Shown here: in pieces, positions 1 to 8,348 of the stretch
Layout: every line of letters begins with the position of its first letter
How positions within the stretch are numbered: the stretch's first letter is position 1
Assembly: GCF_033441515.1 (NCBI RefSeq)
Contig: NZ_JAWQJT010000001.1
Span: 1,426,001-1,490,000 of the forward strand
From: Amycolatopsis solani
Lineage (GTDB): Bacteria > Actinomycetota > Actinomycetes > Mycobacteriales > Pseudonocardiaceae
Length of the DNA: 64,000 nt
Direction: 5' to 3'
Position numbers and translations under genes: made by a program
Notes under the pieces: generated by a model
The model's database searches: none
Seen by the model: the letters and a program-made list of their open reading frames with translations, nothing else
Told to the model about the DNA's origin: nothing

Positions 1-101
1 TCGGACTCGGCGAGCACGCCCTTGCCAAGGCGCTCCTGCACGCCGAGTACCTCGAAGAGGTTGAACTCCAGGTCTCGGACGTTGCTCTTGTAGTGGCCCA
101 T
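1..101 (-). CDS. Acyl-CoA dehydrogenase, N-terminal fragment (runs off the window)
   Basis: Only the first 33 codons are inside the window. They read MGHYKSNVRDLEFNLFEVLG and continue with a VQERLGKG stretch. This N-terminus is typical of one actinobacterial acyl-CoA dehydrogenase group (FadE5-like). Such enzymes perform the first, FAD-dependent step of fatty-acid beta-oxidation and pass electrons to ETF. The start is the ATG at 99-101 read on the minus strand. Two palindromes of the TTACY-N4-RGTAA type lie 48-85 bp upstream. The family call rests on the N-terminus alone. Confidence 0.72.
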   Translation of the reverse strand, partial: MGHYKSNVRDLEFNLFEVLGVQERLGKGVLAES

Positions 102-148
102 GTCGTCACTCCAATGTGTTCGGCTCCCCGGCCGGGCACATACTCGCC

Positions 149-162
149 TTACTCGCCGGTAA
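149..162. promoter_or_regulatory. Palindromic operator candidate upstream of the acyl-CoA dehydrogenase (copy 1)
   Basis: TTACTCGCCGGTAA is an inverted repeat with 5-bp arms (one mismatch) and a 4-bp spacer. A second copy is centred 24 bp away. Similar sites occur at 4074-4087 and 23045-23058. Its position in the promoter of a beta-oxidation gene suggests a TetR/FadR-like repressor site, which is inferred. Confidence 0.5.
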
Positions 163-172
163 CTTCAGGATA

Positions 173-186
173 TTACCTGCGGGTAA
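173..186. promoter_or_regulatory. Palindromic operator candidate upstream of the acyl-CoA dehydrogenase (copy 2)
   Basis: TTACCTGCGGGTAA is a perfect inverted repeat (TTACC/GGTAA) with a 4-bp spacer. It belongs to the same motif family as 149-162, 4074-4087 and 23045-23058. The rest of the 102-259 gap shows no coding signal. Confidence 0.5.
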
Positions 187-259
187 CTGGAGCAAGCAGA
201 TCCGCACCACCGAGTACCGGAATTCCCCACAAAAGTGGCGTTGTGCCTGGGGAACGGCC

Positions 260-1045
260 TCAGCGGTGCCCCGGGATCGCCGTTGTGTCGGCCGTCACCG
301 GCACGTGGCCGTCCTCGGTGCGGGCGATCAGGATCCCGCCGCGGAAGGCGATGGTCACCGCGTGTGTCCGGTCCCGCGCGGACAGCTTGCGCAGGATGCT
401 CTTCACGTGCGTCCGGACCGTCTCCACGGAGAGGAACAGCAGCTTCGCGATCGCCGAGTTCTCGAGACCTTCGGCGACGAGCTGGAGCACCTGGTATTCG
501 CGCCTGGACAGCGGCATCCCGCCGCGGCCGGCGGGTGGGCTGTCGTGGGCGAGGTCGCCCTTGGGCACGGTCGACCGCTTCGGCCGGGCGGTCAGCGCGG
601 CCAGTGCCGGGTCGATGTACCGGCGCTCGGTGTGAGCGCGCCGGATCGCTTCGGCGAGCCGTCGTGAATCGATCGACCGCGGCACGATCGCGTGCGCCCC
701 GGCGGCGATCGCGGCCGCCAGGTACTGCTGGGTGCGATTCGCGTCACGGATGAGCGTGACGAGGATCAGCGCCGGGTCGCCGGTGTTGAGCAGCTTGGTC
801 AGGTGGCAGTTCGGGTCGAGCGCCGAATCGAGCACGACGACGTCCGGCTTGACCTGCTCGCACAGCTGCAGCGCGGCGTGGTGGCTGGCCGCCTGCCCGG
901 CCCAGTGCAGCCCCTGGCTGCGGTGGACGAGCGCGGCGAGACCGTCCCGGTAGATCGGGACGGGATCGACGACCGCCACGCCGAGACTGCGCCCGCCGGG
1001 TCCGATCGGCCCCGTGGGCCTGCGGGTGGGCTCGATGCCGTGCAT
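260..1045 (-). CDS. LuxR-family DNA-binding response regulator, atypical receiver
   Basis: The 261-residue protein has a receiver-like N-terminal half (about 20-150) with a possible phospho-acceptor Asp73 in VVVLDSALDP. A LuxR helix-turn-helix follows at about 178-235 (LSRREYQVLQLVAEGLENSAI). The receiver shows a single Asp at the acidic pocket (VVDPVP) and an Arg (VPRS) where a conserved Lys usually sits, so normal phosphorylation is doubtful. The start at 1045 was chosen because GGAG/GGAGG lies just upstream; longer in-frame reading adds only a low-complexity Arg-rich leader. No histidine kinase is adjacent, so the signal is unknown. Confidence 0.8.
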   Translation of the reverse strand: MHGIEPTRRPTGPIGPGGRSLGVAVVDPVPIYRDGLAALVHRSQGLHWAGQAASHHAALQLCEQVKPDVVVLDSALDPNCHLTKLLNTGDPALILVTLIRDANRTQQYLAAAIAAGAHAIVPRSIDSRRLAEAIRRAHTERRYIDPALAALTARPKRSTVPKGDLAHDSPPAGRGGMPLSRREYQVLQLVAEGLENSAIAKLLFLSVETVRTHVKSILRKLSARDRTHAVTIAFRGGILIARTEDGHVPVTADTTAIPGHR

Positions 1046-1312
1046 CGTGGGCCTCCGTCTCCTGCGCCGTCGCTCCTGGGACGCCGAACCTCCGGCACCA
1101 TCCGATCCCCCCTGCCGGGACCGGCCAAAAGTGACTCCTCCTGCTTGGTACGAGTCGCGATTGCGCAGCTCATGACGCCGAATCCCCCTCATGGCCCAAC
1201 CGCCCGGTCACAGCAAACTCTCGGTAGAAAACGGTGCGAACGAGGTCGTGCGGCGGGGGCTGGAAGGACCTGATGGGGGTGTCGTTGCTACTGAGGGTGG
1301 CCCGCAGGTCGT

Positions 1313-1915
1313 TCAACGATTTCGACGATCGCGGGATGCGGCCCGCAGCCGTCCGAACTCCTCGCCGAGCCCGGCCGGCGTCCAGTGCGCGTTGAGCCCA
1401 CTCGGGTTGGGCAGCACCCACACGTGGGTGTCGCCGATCGGCGCCTCCTGGGGGCCCACGCCCGCCTTCGGGAAGCCGAACGCGGTCCGGTACGCCGTGA
1501 TCCCGACGACGGCGAGCCAGGCCGGCCGGTACTCGAGCACCTTCGCGACGAGGATCTTGCCGCCTTCGCGCAGATCGTCAGCGGTGAGCTCGTCGGCACG
1601 GGCGGTCGTCCTCGCGACGACGTTGGTGATGCCGAGGCCGAGGTCGAGCAGCCGCTCCTGCTCCTCGGGCCGGTACCGGCGCGGGGTGAACCCGCCGGCG
1701 TGGAGGGCGGGCCAGAAGCGGTTGCCCGGGCGGGCGAAGTGCTGCTTGAGCACGCCGGAGTAGAGGCCGGGGTTGATGCCGCAGAAGAGGACGTCCAGGT
1801 CCGGGGCGATGACGTCCGGGATGGTCGTGCCGTGCGCCGCGGCGAGCTGGTCCTTGGTGGGTCGGGTGCTCACTTCTCCAGTTTCCGCGGGCACCGGGGG
1901 TAGCGGATCACGCAC
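1313..1915 (-). CDS. mug: G/U mismatch-specific uracil-DNA glycosylase (Mug family)
   Basis: The protein of up to 200 residues removes uracil (and related lesions) mispaired with guanine in base-excision repair. The family motif is visible in LFCGINPGLYSG, with a conserved C-terminal VLPNPSGLNAHW segment; GINPG and NPSG form the active-site pocket in Mug/TDG enzymes. The start is uncertain: GTG at 1915, or GTG at 1873 giving VSTRPTKDQ. The 1046-1312 gap upstream of the next gene contains no convincing ORF. The gene is divergent from a small membrane-protein ORF starting at 1970. Confidence 0.85.
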   Translation of the reverse strand: MRDPLPPVPAETGEVSTRPTKDQLAAAHGTTIPDVIAPDLDVLFCGINPGLYSGVLKQHFARPGNRFWPALHAGGFTPRRYRPEEQERLLDLGLGITNVVARTTARADELTADDLREGGKILVAKVLEYRPAWLAVVGITAYRTAFGFPKAGVGPQEAPIGDTHVWVLPNPSGLNAHWTPAGLGEEFGRLRAASRDRRNR

Positions 1916-1969
1916 TGACCTGCGTACCCTGTGTGATCTCCCGCACAGCGTCGTACCGAGGAGGATTTC

Positions 1970-2146
1970 GTGCAGCTTCCGCTCATCCTCGGGCTCGTCG
2001 CGCTCGTGCTGGCCGTCGCGGCGCTCGTCGTCGTCCTCGAGGACCGGCGGGCCGCCAAGCGCGCGGCGCTGCAGCGGAAAGCCCGGTTAGCGCGCCTGGG
2101 CGAGGTGGACCCGCTCGCGCCGGGCCGGCTGCACGCCGACCGGTGA
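1970..2146 (+). CDS. Small single-span membrane protein (58 aa), hypothetical
   Basis: GTG at 1970 is preceded by a strong GAGGAGGA ribosome binding site 4-6 nt upstream. The product starts VQLPLILGLVALVLAVAALV, a clear membrane helix, followed by a basic segment (EDRRAAKRAALQRKARLARLG). The last 60 bp overlap the 3' end of the convergent VanZ gene. In-frame leucine codon 40 is TTA (2087-2089), which is exactly the complement of the VanZ stop codon TAA. I do not recognise a family. The strong RBS and helix make it likely real. Confidence 0.6.
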   Translation: MQLPLILGLVALVLAVAALVVVLEDRRAAKRAALQRKARLARLGEVDPLAPGRLHADR

Positions 2147-2731
2147 ACGCTTGCCGCGCAGCAGCGTGAGCAGGAGTGCCCCGAAGACCCAGCCGACGCC
2201 GGCGCCGAACGCGTTGTTCATGAGGTCGTCGACGTCGAAGATGCGGTAGACGTGCGGCGCGGTGCCGAAGTTCGCCGTGAGCTGCGTGATCTCGATGAGC
2301 AGTGACGCGGCGAAGCCGATCAGCGTCGTGCCGACCAGGCCGCGGCGCCACAGGATCCGGGCGAACACCCCCAGCGGGACGAACAGCAGGACGTTGAGGC
2401 ACGCCTGCTGGAACGTCTGCGTCGCGAACCACTGCGAAAATGGCTCCCCGTGCTTGATCAGCTCAGTGTGGATGTCGGTGATCCACTGGAACGGGTGCAG
2501 CTGCACCGTCTGCGTGAGCCGCCGGGTGCCGGGACCGGGCAGCGGGAGGAAGACGACCGCCAGCGTCATGCACGCGTAGAACAGCACCGCCGCCGTGGTG
2601 GCGATGCCGCGCGGGCGCAGGCCGCCGTGCCGGGCGAGCTGGGTGAGCAGCTGCGGCACGAGCACCACGGTCCACAGCGCGAGGAAGCCGATGAAGCCGT
2701 ACTGCAGGGCCGTGACCTGTGCGTTCGTCAT
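2087..2731 (-). CDS. VanZ-family membrane protein
   Basis: About 214 residues from the ATG at 2731 (MTNAQVTALQYGF). Several hydrophobic helices (VVLVPQLLTQL, TTAAVLFYACMTLAVVFL, NVLLFVPLGVFARIL, FAASLLIEITQ) and the VanZ-type segment LNVLLFVPLG...ITQL...RIFDVDDLMNNAFGAGVGW identify it. VanZ proteins are linked to teicoplanin resistance, but most chromosomal copies have no known role. A longer start at 2863 exists but adds a soluble basic leader with no RBS. The 224-bp gap to the next gene holds no other gene I can support. Confidence 0.8.
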   Translation of the reverse strand: MTNAQVTALQYGFIGFLALWTVVLVPQLLTQLARHGGLRPRGIATTAAVLFYACMTLAVVFLPLPGPGTRRLTQTVQLHPFQWITDIHTELIKHGEPFSQWFATQTFQQACLNVLLFVPLGVFARILWRRGLVGTTLIGFAASLLIEITQLTANFGTAPHVYRIFDVDDLMNNAFGAGVGWVFGALLLTLLRGKRSPVGVQPARRERVHLAQAR

Positions 2732-2955
2732 GGCACCGACGTTATGGATCTTGACCCGGGTGCCGCTTCGGTCGATGAGCCGGACGGTCCGGCCGCCCAT
2801 TGGCCACTTGGCCGACCCCCTCGCGGGCCGATCGGTCGGTGACCGGGACGTGGCCGAAGTCATTCAGGCATAACCGGATGCGTCTTGCGCGGACCGGGGA
2901 ATGCCTACGACGCTTCGCACGTCGGAGTGTTGTGCGGGCAACGAAAGGAACGCTC

Positions 2956-4035
2956 ATGGCACCGGTCCGGGTCGGCATCGTCGGGCTCAGCGCGAACGGC
3001 GGCTGGGCCGCGACCGCGCACGTGCCCGCGCTGGCCGCGGTGGAGGGCTACGAGCTCCGCGCGCTGAGCGGGAGCAGCGCGGAGTCGGCGCGGGTGGCCG
3101 GGGAGAAGTACGGCGTGCCGCTGACTTTCGCCGACGCCGGTGAGCTGGCCCGGCACCCGGAAGTCGACCTGGTCGTCGTCGCGGTCAGGGTGTCCGAGCA
3201 CCGGACGCTCATCGAGCCGGCGCTGGCCGCGGGCAAGCAGGTGCTGAGCGAGTGGCCGCTGGGCGTCAGCCTGGCCGAAACGCGGGCGCTGGCCGAGGCC
3301 GCGAAGACCGGGCAGACCGCGGTCGGCCTGCAAGGACGGTCCGCGCCGGCGTTGCGCTACCTGCGTGACCTCATCAAGGACGGCTACGTCGGGCGCGTGC
3401 TGTCGACGTCGCTGATCGGCTCGGGCGGCAACTGGGGGCCGAGCGTGCGCGCCGGGCGGAGCTACCAGCTGCACCCCGAGGGCGGCGCCACGATGCTGAC
3501 CATCCCGTTCGCGCACACCGTCGACGCCGTCGACATGGTGCTCGGCGGGTTCACCGAGCTGTCGGCGACGATGGCGACCGTCCGGCCGCGGGTGCGCGAC
3601 GAGGTCTCCGGCGACTCGGTCGCGATGACCGTGCCGGACCAGATCGCCGTCACCGGGGTGCTGGCCGGCGGCGCGGTCGCGTCGGTGCACCTGCGCGGCG
3701 GGACGTCGCCCGCGACGGACTTCCACTGGGAGGTCAACGGCACCGAGGGCACGCTGGTCGTCGAGGCCGCCGACCCGCTGTTCTGGATCGCGAAGCTGAC
3801 GCTGCGGGGCAGCCGGACCGGTTCGCTGGAGAAGCTGACCGTGCCCGCGCGCTACGAGCTCCCGCAGCTGGCCGGGCGCAGCGCCGAGCCGTCGTACAAC
3901 GTCGCGCACGCCTACGCGCGGCACCTGAAGGGCGACCTGCCGGACTTCTCGCACGCCGTGCGCGTGCACCGGGTGCTCGACGCCGTCCAGCGGTCGGCCG
4001 ACACCGGGACGCGGATTCACCCGGACGCAGAGTAA
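2956..4035 (+). CDS. Gfo/Idh/MocA-family oxidoreductase, Gal80-like subgroup
   Basis: The 359-residue protein has an N-terminal Rossmann fold (VRVGIVGLSANGGW) and a C-terminal alpha/beta domain. Segment order and motifs resemble the yeast regulator Gal80: GLSANGGWAATAHVPAL, EWPLGVSL, LQGRSAPALRYLRDLIKDGY, GSGGNWG, FAHTVDAVDMVLG and VPDQIAVTG. The family's catalytic EKP lysine is replaced: residues 99-101 are E-W-P. The protein may therefore bind NAD(P) and sugar without normal dehydrogenase activity, as Gal80 does. The start is supported by AAAGGAA 7 nt upstream. It is probably monocistronic. Confidence 0.82.
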   Translation: MAPVRVGIVGLSANGGWAATAHVPALAAVEGYELRALSGSSAESARVAGEKYGVPLTFADAGELARHPEVDLVVVAVRVSEHRTLIEPALAAGKQVLSEWPLGVSLAETRALAEAAKTGQTAVGLQGRSAPALRYLRDLIKDGYVGRVLSTSLIGSGGNWGPSVRAGRSYQLHPEGGATMLTIPFAHTVDAVDMVLGGFTELSATMATVRPRVRDEVSGDSVAMTVPDQIAVTGVLAGGAVASVHLRGGTSPATDFHWEVNGTEGTLVVEAADPLFWIAKLTLRGSRTGSLEKLTVPARYELPQLAGRSAEPSYNVAHAYARHLKGDLPDFSHAVRVHRVLDAVQRSADTGTRIHPDAE

Positions 4036-4073
4036 CTGTTACCGGCGGTTGTAGCTTTTCCGCGAACCCCGCC

Positions 4074-4087
4074 TTACTCTCGGGTAA
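4074..4087. promoter_or_regulatory. Operator candidate overlapping the start codon of the alpha/beta hydrolase
   Basis: TTACTCTCGGGTAA matches the two sites upstream of the acyl-CoA dehydrogenase. Its last A is the A of the hydrolase ATG. It also contains TACTCT six nt before the ATG, a plausible -10 for a leaderless mRNA, so a bound protein would block transcription directly. Confidence 0.45.
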
Positions 4088-4866
4088 TGGACGACGTCGT
4101 CTACGACCGCTCGGGTACCGGCGAGCCGCTGGTGCTGATCCACGGCATCGGCCACCGCCGCCAGGCCTGGGCGCCGGTCGTTCCGCTGCTCACGCCGCAT
4201 CGCGAGGTCATCGCCGTGGACCTGCCGGGCTTCGGCGAGTCGCCCGAGCCGTCCGGCGGCTACGGCGTCGAACCCGCGCTGGTCATGTTCAAGGAGCTCT
4301 TCACCGAGCTGGGCCTCGACCGGCCGCACGTCGCAGGCAACTCGCTCGGCGGGCTGCTGTCGCTGGCGCTCGGCCAGGCCGGGCTCGTCCGCAGCGTCAC
4401 GGCGTTGTCGCCGGCCGGGCTGTGGAACCGGCGGCAGAAGATGTACGCGATCGCCACGCTCAAAGCGCACCGCGGGCTCGCCCAGCGCACCCCGCCGCAC
4501 GTCGTGCGCCGCATCGCCGCGACGGCGGCCGGCCGCAAGGCGCTGGTCGGGATGATCGTCGGTAAGCCGGGCCTGCTGACCCCGGACGCCGTCGTCGAGG
4601 ACGCGCACGCGCTCGCCACCGCGCCCGGCTTCGAGCCGACCGCCGCGCAGTCCCGTGGGGACTTCCGCTTCACCGGCCCGGTCACCGGCGTCCCGGTGAC
4701 GATCGCGTGGGCCGCGCAGGACCGGATCCTCGCCCGGCCACGCGTCGCCGACCTGCGGAAGGTCGCTCCCGATGGGACGTTCCGGCTGCTGCCCGGCTGC
4801 GGGCACGTGCCGATGAACGACGACCCGGCGCTCGTCGCGCGCGTGCTGCTCGATGGAAGCCGTTAG
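4087..4866 (+). CDS. Alpha/beta-fold hydrolase
   Basis: The 259-residue protein has the oxyanion-hole HGIG motif (LVLIHGIGHRRQAW), a GNSLGG nucleophile elbow (Ser86), a likely acid in WAAQDRIL and the catalytic His in GCGHVPM. It has no signal peptide, so it is cytoplasmic. The natural ester or related substrate cannot be read from the sequence. The gene appears leaderless and shares a putative operator with the acyl-CoA dehydrogenase and EtfD-like genes, which hints at a role in acyl or lipid breakdown (inference). Confidence 0.85.
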   Translation: MDDVVYDRSGTGEPLVLIHGIGHRRQAWAPVVPLLTPHREVIAVDLPGFGESPEPSGGYGVEPALVMFKELFTELGLDRPHVAGNSLGGLLSLALGQAGLVRSVTALSPAGLWNRRQKMYAIATLKAHRGLAQRTPPHVVRRIAATAAGRKALVGMIVGKPGLLTPDAVVEDAHALATAPGFEPTAAQSRGDFRFTGPVTGVPVTIAWAAQDRILARPRVADLRKVAPDGTFRLLPGCGHVPMNDDPALVARVLLDGSR

Positions 4867-4980
4867 GTGACATTCGCTTTACGTCCGTCTTTTGACCCTG
4901 GTAGCTGACTCGTTCGCGAGGCAGAATCCTCCGCCGTGCGCCCGTTGGGGACCTAGGGCGCGAATCGGAGGAAACAACGC

Positions 4981-6672
4981 ATGAGGCTTTCAACCCGGCT
5001 CGCGGTGTTCGCCGCGGCCGCGCTGGCGACGACGGCGGTGACCACCGCACCCGCGTCCGCGGGCCAGCGCCCGGACCCCACCACCGACGTCCGGATCATC
5101 GGGTTCAACGACCTGCACGGCAACCTCGAGCCGCCGACCGGCTCCAGCGGCCGGGTCGTCCAGTCGGACGGGACCACAGTGGACGCCGGCGGCGCGGCTT
5201 ACCTGGCCACGCACGTGAAGCAGCTCCGCGCGCAGGTGCGCAACTCGTTCGTCGTGTCCGCCGGGGACAACATCGGCGCGTCGCCGGTGGTCTCGGCGCT
5301 GTTCCACGACGAGCCGACCGTCGACTTCCTGAACATGCTGGGCGTCGACGCGTCCGTCGTCGGGAACCACGAGTTCGACGAAGGTTTCAAGGAACTGCAG
5401 CGCATGCAGTTCGGCGGCTGCCACCCGACCGACGGGTGCCAGTTCGAGAAGACCTTCAAGGGCGCGAAGTTCCCCTTCATCGGGTCCAATGTGTACTTCA
5501 CCAACGGCCTGCCCGCGCTGTTGCCGTTCACCGTCAAGTTCGAGGGCGGCGTGCCGGTCGGCGTCATCGGCGCCACGCTGGAGGACCTGCCGTCCGTCGT
5601 CACGCCGGAGGCCATCAAGGGCCTGAAGTTCGGCGACGAGGTCGAGGCGATCAACCGCACGGCGAACCTGCTCGACTTCTTCGGCGTCAAGGCCCAGGTC
5701 GTGCTGCTGCACCAGGGTGACGGCACCGAGGTCGAGGGCCCGAACGACTGCAAGCTGCGTCCCGGGCCGGCCGCCGCGATCGCGGCCGCGGTGACGCCGA
5801 AGGTCGACGCCTTCTTCACCGGGCACAGCCACCAGCAGTACAACTGCTCGATCAACGACCCGGCCGGCCAGCCGCGTCCGGTCATCCAGGGCTCGTCGTT
5901 CGGCCGCCTGCTGTCCGTGGTGGACCTGAAGATCAACCTCAAGACGCGGGACGTCGTCCGGTCGCAGACCAAGGCGTTCAACGAGATCGTCACCCGCACG
6001 GTGACCCCGGACCCGGCCGTCGCGGCGCTGGTCGCCGACGCCAAGGCGAAGTCCGGCCCGATCGCGAACAAGCAGGTCGGCACCATCACCGCGGACCTGC
6101 CGGCGGCGGGCAACGCGGCCGGTGAGTCGCCGCTCGGCGACGTCATCGCCGACGCGCAGCTCGCGGGCACGCAGTCGAACAACGCGGTCATCGCGATCAC
6201 CAACCCGGGCGGCATCCGCGCCGACCTGACCTACAAGTCGTCCGCGAACAACGAGGGCGACGGCGTGGTGACCTACGGCGAGGCGTTCACCGTGCAGCCG
6301 TTCGCGAACATCATGCAGACGATCACGCTGACCGGCGCGAACCTGAAGAACGTGCTGGAACAGCAGTGGCAGGGCACGACCACGCGCATCCTGCAGATCT
6401 CGAGCTCGCTGCACTACAGCTACTCGGCGTCCGCGCCGCAGGGCTCGCGGATCTCGGACCTCACGGTGAACGGCACACCGGTCGACCCGGCGGCGACGTT
6501 CCGCGTGTCGGTGAACAACTTCCTCGCCGCCGGCGGGGACGGGTTCGCCGAGTTCACCAAGGGCACGAACCTGGCCGGCGGACCGGTGGACCTGGACGCG
6601 CTGATCGCGTACCTGGGCGCCCACCCGAACCTGGCCCCGCCCGCGGCGGACCGGATCACGCGGCTGCCGTAG
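4981..6672 (+). CDS. Secreted 5'-nucleotidase / metallophosphoesterase (UshA/YfkN family)
   Basis: The 563-residue protein begins with a signal peptide ending near APASAG. The N-terminal calcineurin-like metallophosphoesterase domain carries the metal motifs IGFNDLHGN, SAGDNIGAS, GNHEFDEG and GHSHQQYN. A C-terminal 5'-nucleotidase substrate-binding domain follows from about residue 360 (ITNPGGIRADL, GEAFTVQPFAN, NNFLAAGGDGF). It probably hydrolyses extracellular nucleotides to recover nucleosides and phosphate. No LPXTG or anchor is visible at the C-terminus. GGAGG lies 9 nt upstream of the ATG. Confidence 0.92.
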   Translation: MRLSTRLAVFAAAALATTAVTTAPASAGQRPDPTTDVRIIGFNDLHGNLEPPTGSSGRVVQSDGTTVDAGGAAYLATHVKQLRAQVRNSFVVSAGDNIGASPVVSALFHDEPTVDFLNMLGVDASVVGNHEFDEGFKELQRMQFGGCHPTDGCQFEKTFKGAKFPFIGSNVYFTNGLPALLPFTVKFEGGVPVGVIGATLEDLPSVVTPEAIKGLKFGDEVEAINRTANLLDFFGVKAQVVLLHQGDGTEVEGPNDCKLRPGPAAAIAAAVTPKVDAFFTGHSHQQYNCSINDPAGQPRPVIQGSSFGRLLSVVDLKINLKTRDVVRSQTKAFNEIVTRTVTPDPAVAALVADAKAKSGPIANKQVGTITADLPAAGNAAGESPLGDVIADAQLAGTQSNNAVIAITNPGGIRADLTYKSSANNEGDGVVTYGEAFTVQPFANIMQTITLTGANLKNVLEQQWQGTTTRILQISSSLHYSYSASAPQGSRISDLTVNGTPVDPAATFRVSVNNFLAAGGDGFAEFTKGTNLAGGPVDLDALIAYLGAHPNLAPPAADRITRLP

Positions 6673-6710
6673 TTCCGTATTTTCCAAGACGCCGGGTCGA
6701 CAATGGACCC

Positions 6711-7037
6711 ATGACGACCTGGGAAGACGTCGTACGCCTGGCCTCGGGGCTACCCGAGGTCGAGGCGTCGACCTGGTACCGCACGCCCGCGCTGAAGGTG
6801 GCGGGCAAGGGGTTCGCGCGGCTGCGCACCGAGGCCGAGGGCGGCCTGGTCGTGCTGTGCGGACTCGACGAGAAGGCCGCGTTGCTGGATTCCGGCGACG
6901 CGGCCTTCTTCACGACCCCGCACTACGACGGGCACGGGATGATCATCGTCGACCTCGAGCGGGTCGACGTCGATCAGCTGCGTGAGCTGCTCGAAGAGGC
7001 GTGGCGGTTGCGGGCGCCCCAGCGGCTGCTCACTTGA
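6711..7037 (+). CDS. MmcQ/YjbR-family protein
   Basis: The 108-residue protein MTTWEDVVRLASGLPEVEAS has the YjbR fold pattern: an N-terminal helix, ATTWYRTPALKVAGKGFARL-like strands, and a central LDEKAALLDSGDAAFFTTPHYDG segment. Members resemble DNA-binding or nucleotide-modifying accessory proteins, but their function is unproven. GACAAT six nt upstream of the ATG suggests a leaderless start. It overlaps the convergent acetyltransferase gene by 8 nt. Confidence 0.82.
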   Translation: MTTWEDVVRLASGLPEVEASTWYRTPALKVAGKGFARLRTEAEGGLVVLCGLDEKAALLDSGDAAFFTTPHYDGHGMIIVDLERVDVDQLRELLEEAWRLRAPQRLLT

Positions 7038-7554
7038 GCTCGCCGCGCAGCATGCTCATCAGGATCATGTCGTGGCGCTTGCCGTCGCCCGCTACGAACG
7101 CTTCGCGGTGGCGGCCGTCCTCGGAGAAGCCGACCTTGCGGTAGACGTGCCGCGCGCGTTCGTTTTCGGCGACCACCCAGAGCGTGATCATGTGCAACCG
7201 CATGGAGTTGAAGCCGTAGCGGCACATCAGGCGCAGTGCCTCGGTGCCGTAGCCGCCGCCGTTGCGGTACTCGGCGTCGCCGATGTAGATGTCCAGCTCG
7301 GCGTTGCCGATCTCGGGCTGGGCGTCGCGGAGGTCGACGATGCCGATCAGCTTGCCGTCGGCCTCGATGCCGAGCACGACGAGCTCGTAGCTGTTGACCG
7401 GGCGTTCTTCGGCGTGCTTGCGGATCTGCGCGAGCGACCGCGGGTAGCCGCGGTGCATCCACCGGCCCACTTCCGGGTCCTGCACCCACGCGTGGATCTT
7501 CTCGGCGTCTTCGGGTTCGAGTGCGCGCAGCCGGACCAGGTCACCTTCGAGCAT
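7030..7554 (-). CDS. GNAT-family N-acetyltransferase (RimJ/RimL type)
   Basis: The 174-residue protein starts MLEGDLVRLRALEPEDAEKI, the usual RimJ/L-type opening. The acetyl-CoA site is visible in IGDAEYRNGGGYGTEALRLM and WVVAENERARHVYRKVGF. It transfers an acetyl group to an amine, but the substrate is not predictable from sequence. The ATG at 7554 is the only start consistent with the fold. Confidence 0.87.
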   Translation of the reverse strand: MLEGDLVRLRALEPEDAEKIHAWVQDPEVGRWMHRGYPRSLAQIRKHAEERPVNSYELVVLGIEADGKLIGIVDLRDAQPEIGNAELDIYIGDAEYRNGGGYGTEALRLMCRYGFNSMRLHMITLWVVAENERARHVYRKVGFSEDGRHREAFVAGDGKRHDMILMSMLRGELK

Positions 7555-7615
7555 GACCCCATCGTGCCGGACCCCGGATCGGCGCGCCGGGTACCCCGAT
7601 GGTGGGATATGGCGC

Positions 7616-8266
7616 ATGTCGACCGCATGGCCGCTGCGCCAGGACCCGGAAGCGCCGGTGATCATCGCACTGGCTCTGGTCAACGACCCGGACGCGCTGG
7701 GTTTCGTCGTACTGGACGACGAGGACGACTTCTTCATCAGCAACGGCACCGAGCTGTCCGATGACGTGGTGGTCAACCGCGAAAGCTTCGGGAAGCTGTC
7801 GCTGCGCGAAGCCGTCGAGCTGCTGCCGCAGCTGGCCGCGCTCGCCGACGTGCCGACCGGCATGGCCGCCGACTGGGACCCCGAGCGCCGCACGTGGCTG
7901 CTGTCGTCGGTGACCGGTTCCGACGACGAGGACGAGGACATCCGGCTGCTGGCCCAGCGCCGCGCGGCCTGGAAGTTCGAAGGCTCGCCGGACGACGAGG
8001 CCCAGATCAGCAGCGGCCTGACCGAGATCCCGACCGGGCCGCAGCAGCCGTTGCGCTCGGTCCGCCAGGTCGTCCGGGAGCAGGACGGCACGTGGCTGTT
8101 CGTCGGGTTCGAGGTCCCGGAAGCGGAGGACTTCGAGGTCGAGGGCCTGGAGCTGGAGCACGTCGCGAACCTGTACCCGGACGTCCGCACGGTGCTGAAG
8201 GCCGCGCCCGGCCAGGTCTACGACCGCGCCACCCCGGGCGGCGACTGGGAACTCGTCGAGGGCTGA
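7616..8266 (+). CDS. Conserved actinobacterial hypothetical protein (216 aa)
   Basis: The acidic, soluble 216-residue protein (MSTAWPLRQDPEAPVIIALA) has no signal peptide or membrane segment. Its middle contains ADWDPERRTWLLSSVTGSDDEDED and its end GGDWELVEG. No catalytic motif is recognisable. It is divergent from the acetyltransferase and is likely a housekeeping-type conserved hypothetical. The ATG at 7616 is preferred over an upstream ACG-rich extension. Confidence 0.7.
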   Translation: MSTAWPLRQDPEAPVIIALALVNDPDALGFVVLDDEDDFFISNGTELSDDVVVNRESFGKLSLREAVELLPQLAALADVPTGMAADWDPERRTWLLSSVTGSDDEDEDIRLLAQRRAAWKFEGSPDDEAQISSGLTEIPTGPQQPLRSVRQVVREQDGTWLFVGFEVPEAEDFEVEGLELEHVANLYPDVRTVLKAAPGQVYDRATPGGDWELVEG

Positions 8267-8348
8267 GTGTCCAGGGGACGGCCACGCCGTTCGTCCTTAC
8301 AGTGAGAGCCGGCGATCGGCGCCGGTCAGGATCCTGTGAGGAGCAGTC

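Noticed and set aside
4990..6687. Long open frame on the minus strand opposite the 5'-nucleotidase gene
   Set aside because: Arg/Val/His/Asp-rich translation typical of antisense reading of GC-rich coding DNA; no domain, and the plus strand encodes a recognisable enzyme with signal peptide.
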